This document shows positions 1-6,366 of a DNA stretch of 41,056 bases, one piece after another (within the stretch, counting starts at the first letter, position 1; each line of letters starts with the position of its first letter). The notes beneath the pieces were generated by a model. The model did no database searches. It saw only the letters and a list, made by a program, of their open reading frames with translations, and was not told the origin of the DNA. The position numbers and the translations under genes are program-made. Origin of the DNA: Lachnospiraceae bacterium (lineage in GTDB: Bacteria > Bacillota > Clostridia > Lachnospirales > Lachnospiraceae); assembly GCA_029227035.1 (NCBI GenBank), contig JAQXZD010000116.1, positions 1 to 41,056 of the forward strand, in the 5' to 3' direction.

Positions 1-408
1 ACCGCCGATTAACGCACAGCCGGACTGCTTACAGCCCTCTGCCACACCGCTTACGATTGTGGCAATTTTCTCCGGATAATTCTTACCGCATGCAATATAG
101 TCTAAGAAAAATAACGGCTCGCCGCCCGCACATGCAATATCATTGACACACATTGCCACACAGTCAATTCCTATGGTATCATGCTTGTCCAGCAAAAATG
201 CAAGCTTAATCTTGGTTCCGACTCCATCCGTACCGGATACCAGAGTCGGCTTCTCCATATCCTTAAATGCTTCCATGGAAAAAGCACCGGAAAATCCGCC
301 CAGTCCAGTCAGTACCTCCGGACGCATGGTTCCCTGCACATGCTTCTTCATAAGCTCCACCGACTTGTAACCGGCCTCAATATCAACACCAGAATTCTTG
401 TAATCCAT
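1..408 (-). CDS. purM: Phosphoribosylformylglycinamidine cyclo-ligase, N-terminal part (cut by window edge)
   Basis: AIR synthetase, the ATP-dependent cyclisation step of purine synthesis in the cytoplasm. The 136 residues visible begin [20 protein letters not shown] and contain the family's Gly-rich and metal/ATP segments: [14 protein letters not shown] near residue 58-71, [12 protein letters not shown] near 80-91 and the [10 protein letters not shown] segment near 95-104. The start ATG at 408 is preceded by GAGGAGG at good spacing. The frame stays open to base 1, so the C-terminal two thirds lie outside the window. It begins 14 nt after the purE stop, so the two are almost certainly co-transcribed. 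The identification is firm; only completeness is unknown. Confidence 0.95.
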   Translation of the reverse strand, partial: MDYKNSGVDIEAGYKSVELMKKHVQGTMRPEVLTGLGGFSGAFSMEAFKDMEKPTLVSGTDGVGTKIKLAFLLDKHDTIGIDCVAMCVNDIACAGGEPLFFLDYIACGKNYPEKIATIVSGVAEGCKQSGCALIGG

Positions 409-422
409 TTATCTTTCCTCCT

Positions 423-923
423 CTAATAATTCTTGTATCCCACTTCCTGTAATCTCTGATCTTTTGCTTCTACCTGTTCTTTTAAATTCTTTGAATAATC
501 CTTCAGTCTCTGTAAAAGTGCTTCATCCGAAGTTGCCAGTATCTTGGCTGCAAGGATTCCTGCATTGGCTCCCCCGTTGATTGCAACGGTCGCAACCGGA
601 ATTCCTGTCGGCATCTGTACAATACTGTACAGAGAATCTCTTCCTCCCAGTGATGTTGTATGCATCGGGATTCCGATGACCGGCATCGGGAAAATTGCCG
701 CACACATACCAGGCAGATGTGCCGCCATGCCTGCACCCGCAATAATTACCTTAAAGCCTTTCTCCTCTGCACTCTTTGCATACTCAAAGAAGACATCCGG
801 CTCGCGATGTGCCGATATAATTGTCATCTCATAACTTACACCAAGCTGATCCAGAATATCTGCCGCCTTTGCCATAACCGGCATATCTGAATCACTTCCC
901 ATAACGATTCCTACCTGTGCCAT
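423..923 (-). CDS. purE: N5-carboxyaminoimidazole ribonucleotide mutase
   Basis: PurE class I enzyme of 166 residues, the usual length for the stand-alone form. It moves the carboxyl group from N5-CAIR to C4 to give CAIR in purine synthesis. The N-terminal GSDSDMPVM motif (residues 9-17), the SAHREP active-site segment (about 38-43) and the GAGMAAHLPG segment are all present. AGGAGG lies just upstream of the ATG at 923. It sits between the aminopeptidase gene (26 nt gap) and purM (14 nt gap). No purK or other pur gene is visible on its upstream side, so these pur genes appear to ride on a transcript that starts further upstream, possibly at pyrE. Confidence 0.96.
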   Translation of the reverse strand: MAQVGIVMGSDSDMPVMAKAADILDQLGVSYEMTIISAHREPDVFFEYAKSAEEKGFKVIIAGAGMAAHLPGMCAAIFPMPVIGIPMHTTSLGGRDSLYSIVQMPTGIPVATVAINGGANAGILAAKILATSDEALLQRLKDYSKNLKEQVEAKDQRLQEVGYKNY

Positions 924-949
924 TTTTTATCCTCCTGTTTTATCATAAA

Positions 950-3001
950 CTAAATGGTTTCTTTATCCAATAACCCTAAAGGCTCATTTAACGGTTCCGT
1001 TCCCGGCACAACAAAGCGCCCGCCTGCAATAATATCCTCTGTGGTTCCGTCCTTACGGATTACCGTAATACGGTCCAGCTCATCATACGGAATCGTAATG
1101 TCCGTGTGGCAGTTAAAATATGCCTTTGAAATATCCTCCTTACGAAGTTTTGATATCTCATTCTCCCTGGCAACAATCGCTTTGCCGTCCGGGTTATAAG
1201 TCATCATATCTTCCTCGTAAGTATAACAGGTATCTCCCACCGCAAAATGCGGTCCGGTCTTCTCTGCAATCAGAATCGGAAGCTTGTCCGCAATATGATA
1301 TTTGCGCGCCATCCGGTATGCAGTCGTATTGGTTCCGATTGCGAACTCGCCCATCGGAAGCGTCTTGTGATGAAAAAGAAGATTATCTTCGATATACTTT
1401 CTGTTTTTCTCCTCCTCGGCAAAGTTTGTGCAGAAATAATCGGTAATTCTTCCGTCCTCAAAATCCAGTTCCAGATTCTCATATTTGAAATCCTGAAGAT
1501 ATACCTGCGTGACATGAAGCTTTCCTTTGGTTCCCTGCAACACCGGCGAAGTAAAGACCTCACCCACCGGAATATTGACATCCGCCACACAGTTTTCAAA
1601 GGCGGTCTCCTTATCGGGATCCGAAAGAGGATATATTTTCACATACAAATCGGTCCTGTTCTCCCCGGCTCCCGTTATGTGAACCACATCCGCCGTATCC
1701 AGCACATCAATCAGCTTCTGCTGCATATCCCGGTACAACATGTAATCCAGCGTATTGATTTTCACGGTCTCCGCAAAAATCTGCGGATAGTCTTCCCCGA
1801 TTGCCGGAACCGGATAGGCAATAATAGTAAAGCTCCGCTCTTCTCCGTGAATATAACGGTTAACCAGACGGCTCTTCTCGCTTCTTTCATGCACCGAGAG
1901 CTCCTGCTGCCTGTCCGTATAAGTAAGGCGTTCCTCCTTCTGTTCCGGCGAAAACGGCTCCATGCCAAAGACATCAATCACTGCAGGTCCGCCGTAATCC
2001 GGAGCCTGCTCCTTTACTTTTTCCCATACACTCCGGTCTACTTCCAGACTTCTCTCCACAAAAGCCTTATCCAGCCAGAGGGCACTGTCCTCTTTATGGT
2101 CATACTGATACTGCCGGTTGACAGAGATGGAAAAAGGCTTCATCACGGATTTTAATCCGATTTTCTCAAAATTGCCTGCCGCAACGCGAATCATTCGCTC
2201 AAATCCAATCGGGTAACGAATTTCCACAACGGATTTCTTTGTGATATCCTTACCTGTTGTCCCGAATCCGATACGGTATCCTTCCGTAAAAGTATCTGCC
2301 ATGGCCTGTATTTCTTCCCCGGAAAAGCTCATCAGAAACTTTGCCGACTCCAGTTCATCACTTCCGACCACCATACCGTAACGATACAGATAAGACAAAT
2401 CCGTCAAATCCGAATCCATAACCAGATGCGTGCAATAATCATACTCCGGATCAATCAGGCTTTTGATATTCTCCTCATTGAAAACCTCCGTGTAATCATG
2501 CATAAAAGAACTTAGAATATTCTGTATCTCCCGCGCATTCAGTTCTTCTTTATCTTCAAAACAGTTAAATATCTCCACAAACAGTTCCGCATAAATGCAA
2601 AGATAACGAATATCTCCCTGCATACAGTGTCTGCATATCGTATGCAGCTTTGCATCCAGCGCACTGAGCATCTGCCCGAACTCCCTGCCCATGCGCTGCA
2701 CGGCACATGCCGGATTCGCATAACTGTCCTTATAGTCCGGCTCCTGTATATCCAGAAACAGTCTGCGGTTTAACCGCTTTCCTTCCGGCAGGGAAAGCTG
2801 CTCCAGCTTTCCGGAAAGAGCATCTTCCGCCACCTGATACAGCACAAGAAGAAACTCTGCCATCTCAAGGAAAAAGCCTCTGTATGTTTCCTCCACACTT
2901 GCAGCCTCATCCTCGCTGATCTCACCGATGCGCTCCATGACAAGTTCCAGCCGCTCCCAGTATTCCGCATTCGTGTTGTGACAAATCTCCTTATAACCCA
3001 T
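950..3001 (-). CDS. M29-type metallo-aminopeptidase with long N-terminal extension
   Basis: The C-terminal half matches the thermophilic M29 aminopeptidase fold. All expected metal or catalytic positions can be read in order: Glu in NIPVGEVFTSP, Glu in PMGEFAIGTNT, His in EKTGPHFAVGDT with a Tyr a few residues on, and His and Asp in FNCHTDITIPYDEL. M29 enzymes are usually near 370-410 residues; this protein is 683, with roughly 300 extra N-terminal residues that I cannot assign. They are rich in acidic, Leu and aromatic residues and look helical. I chose the ATG at 3001 (MGYKEICHNTNAEYW) because it follows an AAGGCGGAAG ribosome site; a start at 3067 would overlap the upstream gene by 43 nt. 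It probably removes N-terminal residues from peptides in the cytoplasm, as no signal peptide is seen. It is embedded in the pyrE-to-purM run. Confidence 0.85.
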   Translation of the reverse strand: MGYKEICHNTNAEYWERLELVMERIGEISEDEAASVEETYRGFFLEMAEFLLVLYQVAEDALSGKLEQLSLPEGKRLNRRLFLDIQEPDYKDSYANPACAVQRMGREFGQMLSALDAKLHTICRHCMQGDIRYLCIYAELFVEIFNCFEDKEELNAREIQNILSSFMHDYTEVFNEENIKSLIDPEYDYCTHLVMDSDLTDLSYLYRYGMVVGSDELESAKFLMSFSGEEIQAMADTFTEGYRIGFGTTGKDITKKSVVEIRYPIGFERMIRVAAGNFEKIGLKSVMKPFSISVNRQYQYDHKEDSALWLDKAFVERSLEVDRSVWEKVKEQAPDYGGPAVIDVFGMEPFSPEQKEERLTYTDRQQELSVHERSEKSRLVNRYIHGEERSFTIIAYPVPAIGEDYPQIFAETVKINTLDYMLYRDMQQKLIDVLDTADVVHITGAGENRTDLYVKIYPLSDPDKETAFENCVADVNIPVGEVFTSPVLQGTKGKLHVTQVYLQDFKYENLELDFEDGRITDYFCTNFAEEEKNRKYIEDNLLFHHKTLPMGEFAIGTNTTAYRMARKYHIADKLPILIAEKTGPHFAVGDTCYTYEEDMMTYNPDGKAIVARENEISKLRKEDISKAYFNCHTDITIPYDELDRITVIRKDGTTEDIIAGGRFVVPGTEPLNEPLGLLDKETI

Positions 3002-3024
3002 AAACTTCCGCCTTTTCACATATT

Positions 3025-3354
3025 TTACAGTGCATAAATCCCCCACGCATAAGTTCCTACCCAGCAAAGAATGTCCACAAACGATAATACAAATCCAAGT
3101 CTCGGAAAAATCTTAAAGGTGTCTTCTTCCCTAAGGCTCATCACGGCTCCCACCAGAGAAATAAACGAAATCAGCATCGCCATCACCCCTGCGCTTCCAT
3201 AATAAGCTGAGAGTTGTCCGTTTCCGTGAACCGCAAGCCCAACAAATACCAGATACCAGGCAAGGAGTACTCCTGCCAGTATTGAAACCAGGATTCCCCT
3301 CTTTGAATGCGTTTTCTCTGTAAATTTGTACCCACGCCGTCTCCTGTTTCTCAT
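3025..3354 (-). CDS. Small three-helix membrane protein (DUF6142-like)
   Basis: A 109-residue protein with a basic N-terminus (MRNRRRRGYKF) followed by three hydrophobic segments at about residues 20-43, 52-71 and 84-106. The basic start suggests the N-terminus faces the cytoplasm. It resembles the small membrane proteins called DUF6142 in Lachnospiraceae, but I give that name from memory. No catalytic motif is visible. It lies 7 nt after the VanZ-like gene and 23 nt before the aminopeptidase gene, so it belongs to the same transcript. Function unknown. Confidence 0.7.
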   Translation of the reverse strand: MRNRRRRGYKFTEKTHSKRGILVSILAGVLLAWYLVFVGLAVHGNGQLSAYYGSAGVMAMLISFISLVGAVMSLREEDTFKIFPRLGFVLSFVDILCWVGTYAWGIYAL

Positions 3355-3361
3355 GCGACTT

Positions 3362-3826
3362 TTATCCCTTCTGTCTTGACGTCCTGTCTGTTATTTTATC
3401 ACAAATCCAATAAATCATGTATCCAAGCAGTCCACCCAGTGTATTTAAAAGCAGATCATCCACATCAAAGCAGCCCAGCTTAAAGACAAGCTGAATCACT
3501 TCCACCAGAAGACTGACCAAAAAACAGTTTAACACCACCGCAAATCCGTTTTTTGACTTCCGGCTGAGTGCCGGAATAAAAAAGCCCAGTGGCATGAAAG
3601 CAATCAGGTTACCGAATACATTTAACAAAAAAGCCCGATTTCCGACAATATGTCTGTATTTTGTAAAGCGCCTGATTTCCCGAAACAGAACCAGATTGTA
3701 ATGATACTCATTCGCTCCCTGCATTCTGCCGAAGCCTTCTGAAAAAAACAGAAAATAGAACAGCAACACCAGATACGCCACAAACAATACAGAAAATATG
3801 CCTCTGTGTTTCTTAATTGCAGCCAT
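3362..3826 (-). CDS. VanZ-like family membrane protein
   Basis: The protein has four hydrophobic helices and the VanZ-family pattern: NLVLFREIRRF with a following polar loop, GNLIAFMPLGFFIPAL, a helix containing EVIQLVFKLGCFDVDDLLLN, then GGLLGYMIYW. The conserved DVDDLLLNTLGGLLGY stretch is the best evidence. VanZ gives weak teicoplanin resistance in enterococci, but most chromosomal members have no known role. The start is uncertain. ATG at 3826 (MAAIKKHRGIF) overlaps the pyrE 3' end by 14 nt, and upstream Met codons up to 3871 lie deeper inside pyrE. No strong ribosome site precedes either, which suggests translation coupled to pyrE. Confidence 0.82.
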   Translation of the reverse strand: MAAIKKHRGIFSVLFVAYLVLLFYFLFFSEGFGRMQGANEYHYNLVLFREIRRFTKYRHIVGNRAFLLNVFGNLIAFMPLGFFIPALSRKSKNGFAVVLNCFLVSLLVEVIQLVFKLGCFDVDDLLLNTLGGLLGYMIYWICDKITDRTSRQKG

Positions 3827-4493
3827 ACTGCTTATAATATGCATCGATGGCATTCTTAATATCATCATCAATTACCACTCTGCCCTGGCAATCGTGATTA
3901 TACAAATGCTCCACCACTTCCTCCATCGTAACAATGGCACGCGCCTCAAAACCGTATTTCTCATGAATTTCATCCAGCGCACTCATTTTTCCGCCAAGTC
4001 CTACCTCCATGCGGTTCAGTGAAACCATAAGTCCTTTTATCGTGACATCTGCTGCACCTTTTACCTTTGGCACAGTCTCTTCCATGGATTTTCCGGAAGT
4101 AGTTACATCCTCAATCATAATTACCCGGTCTCCATCTTTCAACTTGCTTCCCAGAAAGCTTCCCTTGTCTGCGCCGTGATCCTTCTCCTCTTTGCGGTCG
4201 GAACAGTAACGAATTTCTTTTCCGTAAAGATTGCTGTATGCAATTGCAGTCACTACCGCAATCGGAATACCCTTATATGCCGGTCCGAACAATACATCGA
4301 AATCATCTCCGAAATTCTCATGAATTGCCGCAGCATAATACTCCCCCAGCTTCATGAGCTGATGCCCGGTCACATAAGCACCCGCATTCATAAAGAACGG
4401 CGATTTTCTGCCGCTTTTCAGGGTAAAATCGCCAAATTTTAAAACATCACTCTCTACCATAAACTCGATAAACTCTTTTTTATATGCTTCCAT
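3813..4493 (-). CDS. pyrE: Orotate phosphoribosyltransferase
   Basis: PyrE converts orotate and PRPP to OMP in pyrimidine synthesis. The 226-residue protein has the type I PRTase signature VIMIEDVTTSGKS with its paired acidic residues in the PRPP loop, the GPAYKGIPIA loop, and the SGRKSPFFMN segment near residues 27-36 that is diagnostic for OPRT. AAGGAGG lies 10 nt before the ATG. It is the first gene of the leftward run reaching purM. The other pyr genes pyrC, pyrF, pyrK and pyrD lie 11.5 kb away, past the signalling genes and behind a terminator. No clear sigma-A promoter was found directly upstream. Confidence 0.96.
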   Translation of the reverse strand: MEAYKKEFIEFMVESDVLKFGDFTLKSGRKSPFFMNAGAYVTGHQLMKLGEYYAAAIHENFGDDFDVLFGPAYKGIPIAVVTAIAYSNLYGKEIRYCSDRKEEKDHGADKGSFLGSKLKDGDRVIMIEDVTTSGKSMEETVPKVKGAADVTIKGLMVSLNRMEVGLGGKMSALDEIHEKYGFEARAIVTMEEVVEHLYNHDCQGRVVIDDDIKNAIDAYYKQYGCN

Positions 4494-4513
4494 TCTATTA
4501 AATCCTCCTTATT

Positions 4514-4633
4514 TTAAGCCATTTCAAGGCATCTGTATTTCATTTCTATGTCGTTCTGTGCCAATTTGCACCCTATAGCCGCTCTCTCAAACTGCTCCAT
4601 TCCTTCAAATAATGACTCTTGGGTAACGTACAT
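4514..4633 (-). CDS. Possible short protein or gene remnant
   Basis: A 39-residue frame starting MYVTQESLFEGMEQFERAAI and ending with a stop just upstream of the pyrE ribosome site. The predicted peptide is a plausible amphipathic helix, and an AAAGAGAT sequence lies near a usable distance from the ATG. The frame extends upstream to 4726 with less protein-like sequence. No relative is recognised. It could equally be chance or the tail of a decayed gene. Confidence 0.2.
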   Translation of the reverse strand: MYVTQESLFEGMEQFERAAIGCKLAQNDIEMKYRCLEMA

Positions 4634-4816
4634 ATAAAGATCTCTTTTTATCGTACCATCTATACACTCTGATATCACACAAACCCAAAAGCTAAGTATA
4701 GATATGCTTTTACAGTATATCACCAAATCATCCTTCTTTCAACTGACAAATCACAAAATATATCTCTCCAAAAAGCCGTTGATGATATTTCCAAAATGCA
4801 GCAGTCATAATAATTA

Positions 4817-4857
4817 AGAGGTGTTTCTTCTATAAATAATATAGTAGATTCACCTCT
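4817..4857. repeat. 41-nt imperfect inverted repeat (long hairpin)
   Basis: The arms AGAGGTG (4817-4823) and CACCTCT (4851-4857) enclose two further paired blocks, TCT/AGA and CTATA/TATAG, separated by an AA/AA internal loop and one mismatch, with a 5-nt loop. It can fold in RNA from either strand. On the minus strand no long U-run follows, so it is not a classical terminator. It may close the pseudo-receiver transcript, act as a leader structure for pyrE, or be a relic of a mobile element. Confidence 0.6.
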
Positions 4858-4981
4858 CTTTTGATTAAACATATGTTCTATAGGATGCCTATTCTTGTTC
4901 ACTGTTGCCGCAGCTTTCTTCGACTTGGTATTGTATTCATATATGTAGAGTTTATTGCCTTTCCTGTTTTGTTCTTAACTA

Positions 4982-5335
4982 TCAGAACTCCGAAAACGGC
5001 AATATCTGTCTTATCTTTTCTATGGTAACCGGCTTTACCAGATACCCATCTGTCTTTTCTTCCATAGCCTGCCTGCAGTAAGCATCATCATCTGCCATAT
5101 ATACAAGTCTTGCTCCTGGCTGTACCTCCCGCATTCTCCGCCCAAGCTGAATCCCACTCATATGCAGCATCGGCACTTGTGTAATCAGAACATCCACAGC
5201 GTTATCCTCCAAATACTTCTGTGCTGCCCCCGGCTCCACAAACATGACCGTTTCACAATCGGAAAATACAGCTTTGACACATTTTATTTCATTATGCAAT
5301 GCTTTTTTATCCGGATCTACCACTGCAATCCTCAT
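4982..5335 (-). CDS. Stand-alone pseudo-receiver protein (CheY-like fold without phosphorylation site)
   Basis: The 117 residues cover one receiver fold and nothing else. It aligns without gaps at the key positions with the receiver of the regulator encoded at 8812-9603. There the acidic pair is D7/D8, the phospho-acceptor D53, the switch residue T81 and the lysine K101. Here the same positions are D7, P8, Q53, A81 and K101. The local sequences are DVLITQVPM where DVAFLDVRM is expected, and YMADDDAY where FATGYDEY is expected; DGYLVKPV is kept. It therefore should not accept phosphate from a kinase in the normal way. GGAGGAGG precedes the ATG by 5 nt. Its promoter carries the double heptamer described at 5386-5419. 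Likely a binding partner, decoy or ligand-independent adaptor; function is inferred, not known. Confidence 0.82.
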   Translation of the reverse strand: MRIAVVDPDKKALHNEIKCVKAVFSDCETVMFVEPGAAQKYLEDNAVDVLITQVPMLHMSGIQLGRRMREVQPGARLVYMADDDAYCRQAMEEKTDGYLVKPVTIEKIRQILPFSEF

Positions 5336-5385
5336 GAACCTCCTCCTTTCTTTTTCTGCTTCAGAAAAGACTTCTTATCTGTTAC

Positions 5386-5419
5386 AGTATAGCAAAGTTA
5401 GTGTACCCAAACTGTACCC
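5386..5419 (-). promoter_or_regulatory. Promoter with SARP-type double heptamer, in front of the pseudo-receiver gene
   Basis: On the minus strand two GGGTACA heptamers (5419-5413 and 5408-5402) are separated by GTTT, giving an 11-bp period. They are followed by 10 nt and a TATACT -10 box (5391-5386). The repeats occupy the place of a -35 box. The gene start lies about 45 nt downstream. The 18-bp core is identical to that at 8773-8790. This spacing is the textbook layout for SARP-family activators, and a SARP-like regulator is encoded 3.4 kb upstream. Confidence 0.75.
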
Positions 5420-5433
5420 CAAATCCACTATTT

Positions 5434-6348
5434 CTATTTTTTATGCACATTTGTCTTTCCTAATATCAATAGTTCTGCAAAAATATTCACAACAATTAAA
5501 AAGACTCCGGTCAACAATGCTGGTGCTATATCTTTCCATGTAACCGTCACTTTCTCTCCATGGATGACCAGATACCAATTCAGGCTGTCCACATACCTCA
5601 TCACCACATACTCCCCATTTTCATTGGTATAAGCATAACCATCCTTTTCTTTGCCATACTGGACGTCATAAAGGTAAGCATTTTCAATATTTACAGAATC
5701 AGTATCAATCTGGACAACACCTTCGGAATTAATGAAGTTAATTTTCACATTGTTCTGATCTTCATAATCTTTAATGATCTGTTGAAGCTTCTCCATGGAT
5801 ACCCCGATGCCGCAGACCCCTAGCAGTTTCTGATTTTCATCCTCTATCCGCGCATTTACAAATACAGTCCAGCAGTTTCCGTTCACTTCATCCGTATCCA
5901 CATCCAGATCATATGCCTTTCTTGAGTTTTTAAAAATGGAATACCAGACATCATGGGCATCCTTCTGTGTGTCAATCACTTTATTTAATCCATCATAGGA
6001 ATAGTATCTTCCTGTCTTTTCAGATACAACAAAGGCTGTCTGTGCCTCAAACACCTCTTTTTGCCTTGACAGATAAACTGCCATTTTATCCACCATTTCC
6101 TGTTCTGTATAGTTGCCTTCGCTTTCCAGCATATCTGTCATAAAGGTATCATTGGCCATCGACAAAGATATGGATATCGGTCTTTGGATTTCACTTTGCA
6201 CCGATTCATATACGCTGGAGGTGATAAGAGCATATTCGTTTTTTCCGCTGCCAAGTTTTCTTTGGGCAGTTTCCGCGATGAATACACCCATAAATATGAT
6301 AATCGAAATGATTGATATCATCATTACCACTAATTTTTTTCTTTTCAT
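5434..6348 (-). CDS. Membrane-anchored Cache-domain sensor protein without output domain
   Basis: The 304-residue protein has a transmembrane helix at about residues 8-26, a large extracellular region of about 240 residues with a double-Cache look (VWYSIF, CWTVFVNARI, LLGVCGIGVSMEKLQQII, followed by a second lobe ending in YVDSLNWYLVIHGEK), a second helix at about 272-295 and only a seven-residue tail (KTNVHKK). Similar N-terminal halves usually head GGDEF cyclases or chemoreceptors; here HAMP, GGDEF and kinase parts are all missing. It starts 18 nt after the diguanylate cyclase stop with a GAGGTAAGAAG ribosome site, so the two are co-expressed. It may supply ligand sensing to the neighbouring cyclase, or be a truncated receptor. 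No frameshifted remainder is visible in the DNA after its stop. Confidence 0.8.
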   Translation of the reverse strand: MKRKKLVVMMISIISIIIFMGVFIAETAQRKLGSGKNEYALITSSVYESVQSEIQRPISISLSMANDTFMTDMLESEGNYTEQEMVDKMAVYLSRQKEVFEAQTAFVVSEKTGRYYSYDGLNKVIDTQKDAHDVWYSIFKNSRKAYDLDVDTDEVNGNCWTVFVNARIEDENQKLLGVCGIGVSMEKLQQIIKDYEDQNNVKINFINSEGVVQIDTDSVNIENAYLYDVQYGKEKDGYAYTNENGEYVVMRYVDSLNWYLVIHGEKVTVTWKDIAPALLTGVFLIVVNIFAELLILGKTNVHKK

Positions 6349-6366
6349 ATTCTTCTTACCTCGGTT

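Larger units (their letters stand above)
4494..4981. other. AT-rich gene-poor stretch between the pseudo-receiver gene and pyrE
   Basis: About 490 bp, visibly richer in A and T than the flanking genes. It holds two short minus-strand open frames (ending near 4514 and 4720) whose translations look like no family I know. The frame covering 4720-4902 can be read back without a stop to about 4976 (…YIYEYNTKSKKAAATV…) but has no credible start. A 41-nt hairpin lies in the middle. Best read as intergenic DNA or the remains of a decayed gene. Confidence 0.5.

Noticed and set aside
1247-2155. Long plus-strand open frame of about 300 residues
   Set aside because: It is antisense to the M29 aminopeptidase gene, has no family resemblance and no ribosome site.
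3326-3332. A third TGTACCC heptamer
   Set aside because: It is a single copy inside a coding region, with no second repeat or -10 box at the right distance.
4720-4975. Possible transposase or other gene remnant on the minus strand
   Set aside because: The frame can be extended upstream but has no start, the translation matches nothing I recognise with confidence, and the hairpin sits inside it. Kept only as part of the AT-rich stretch.
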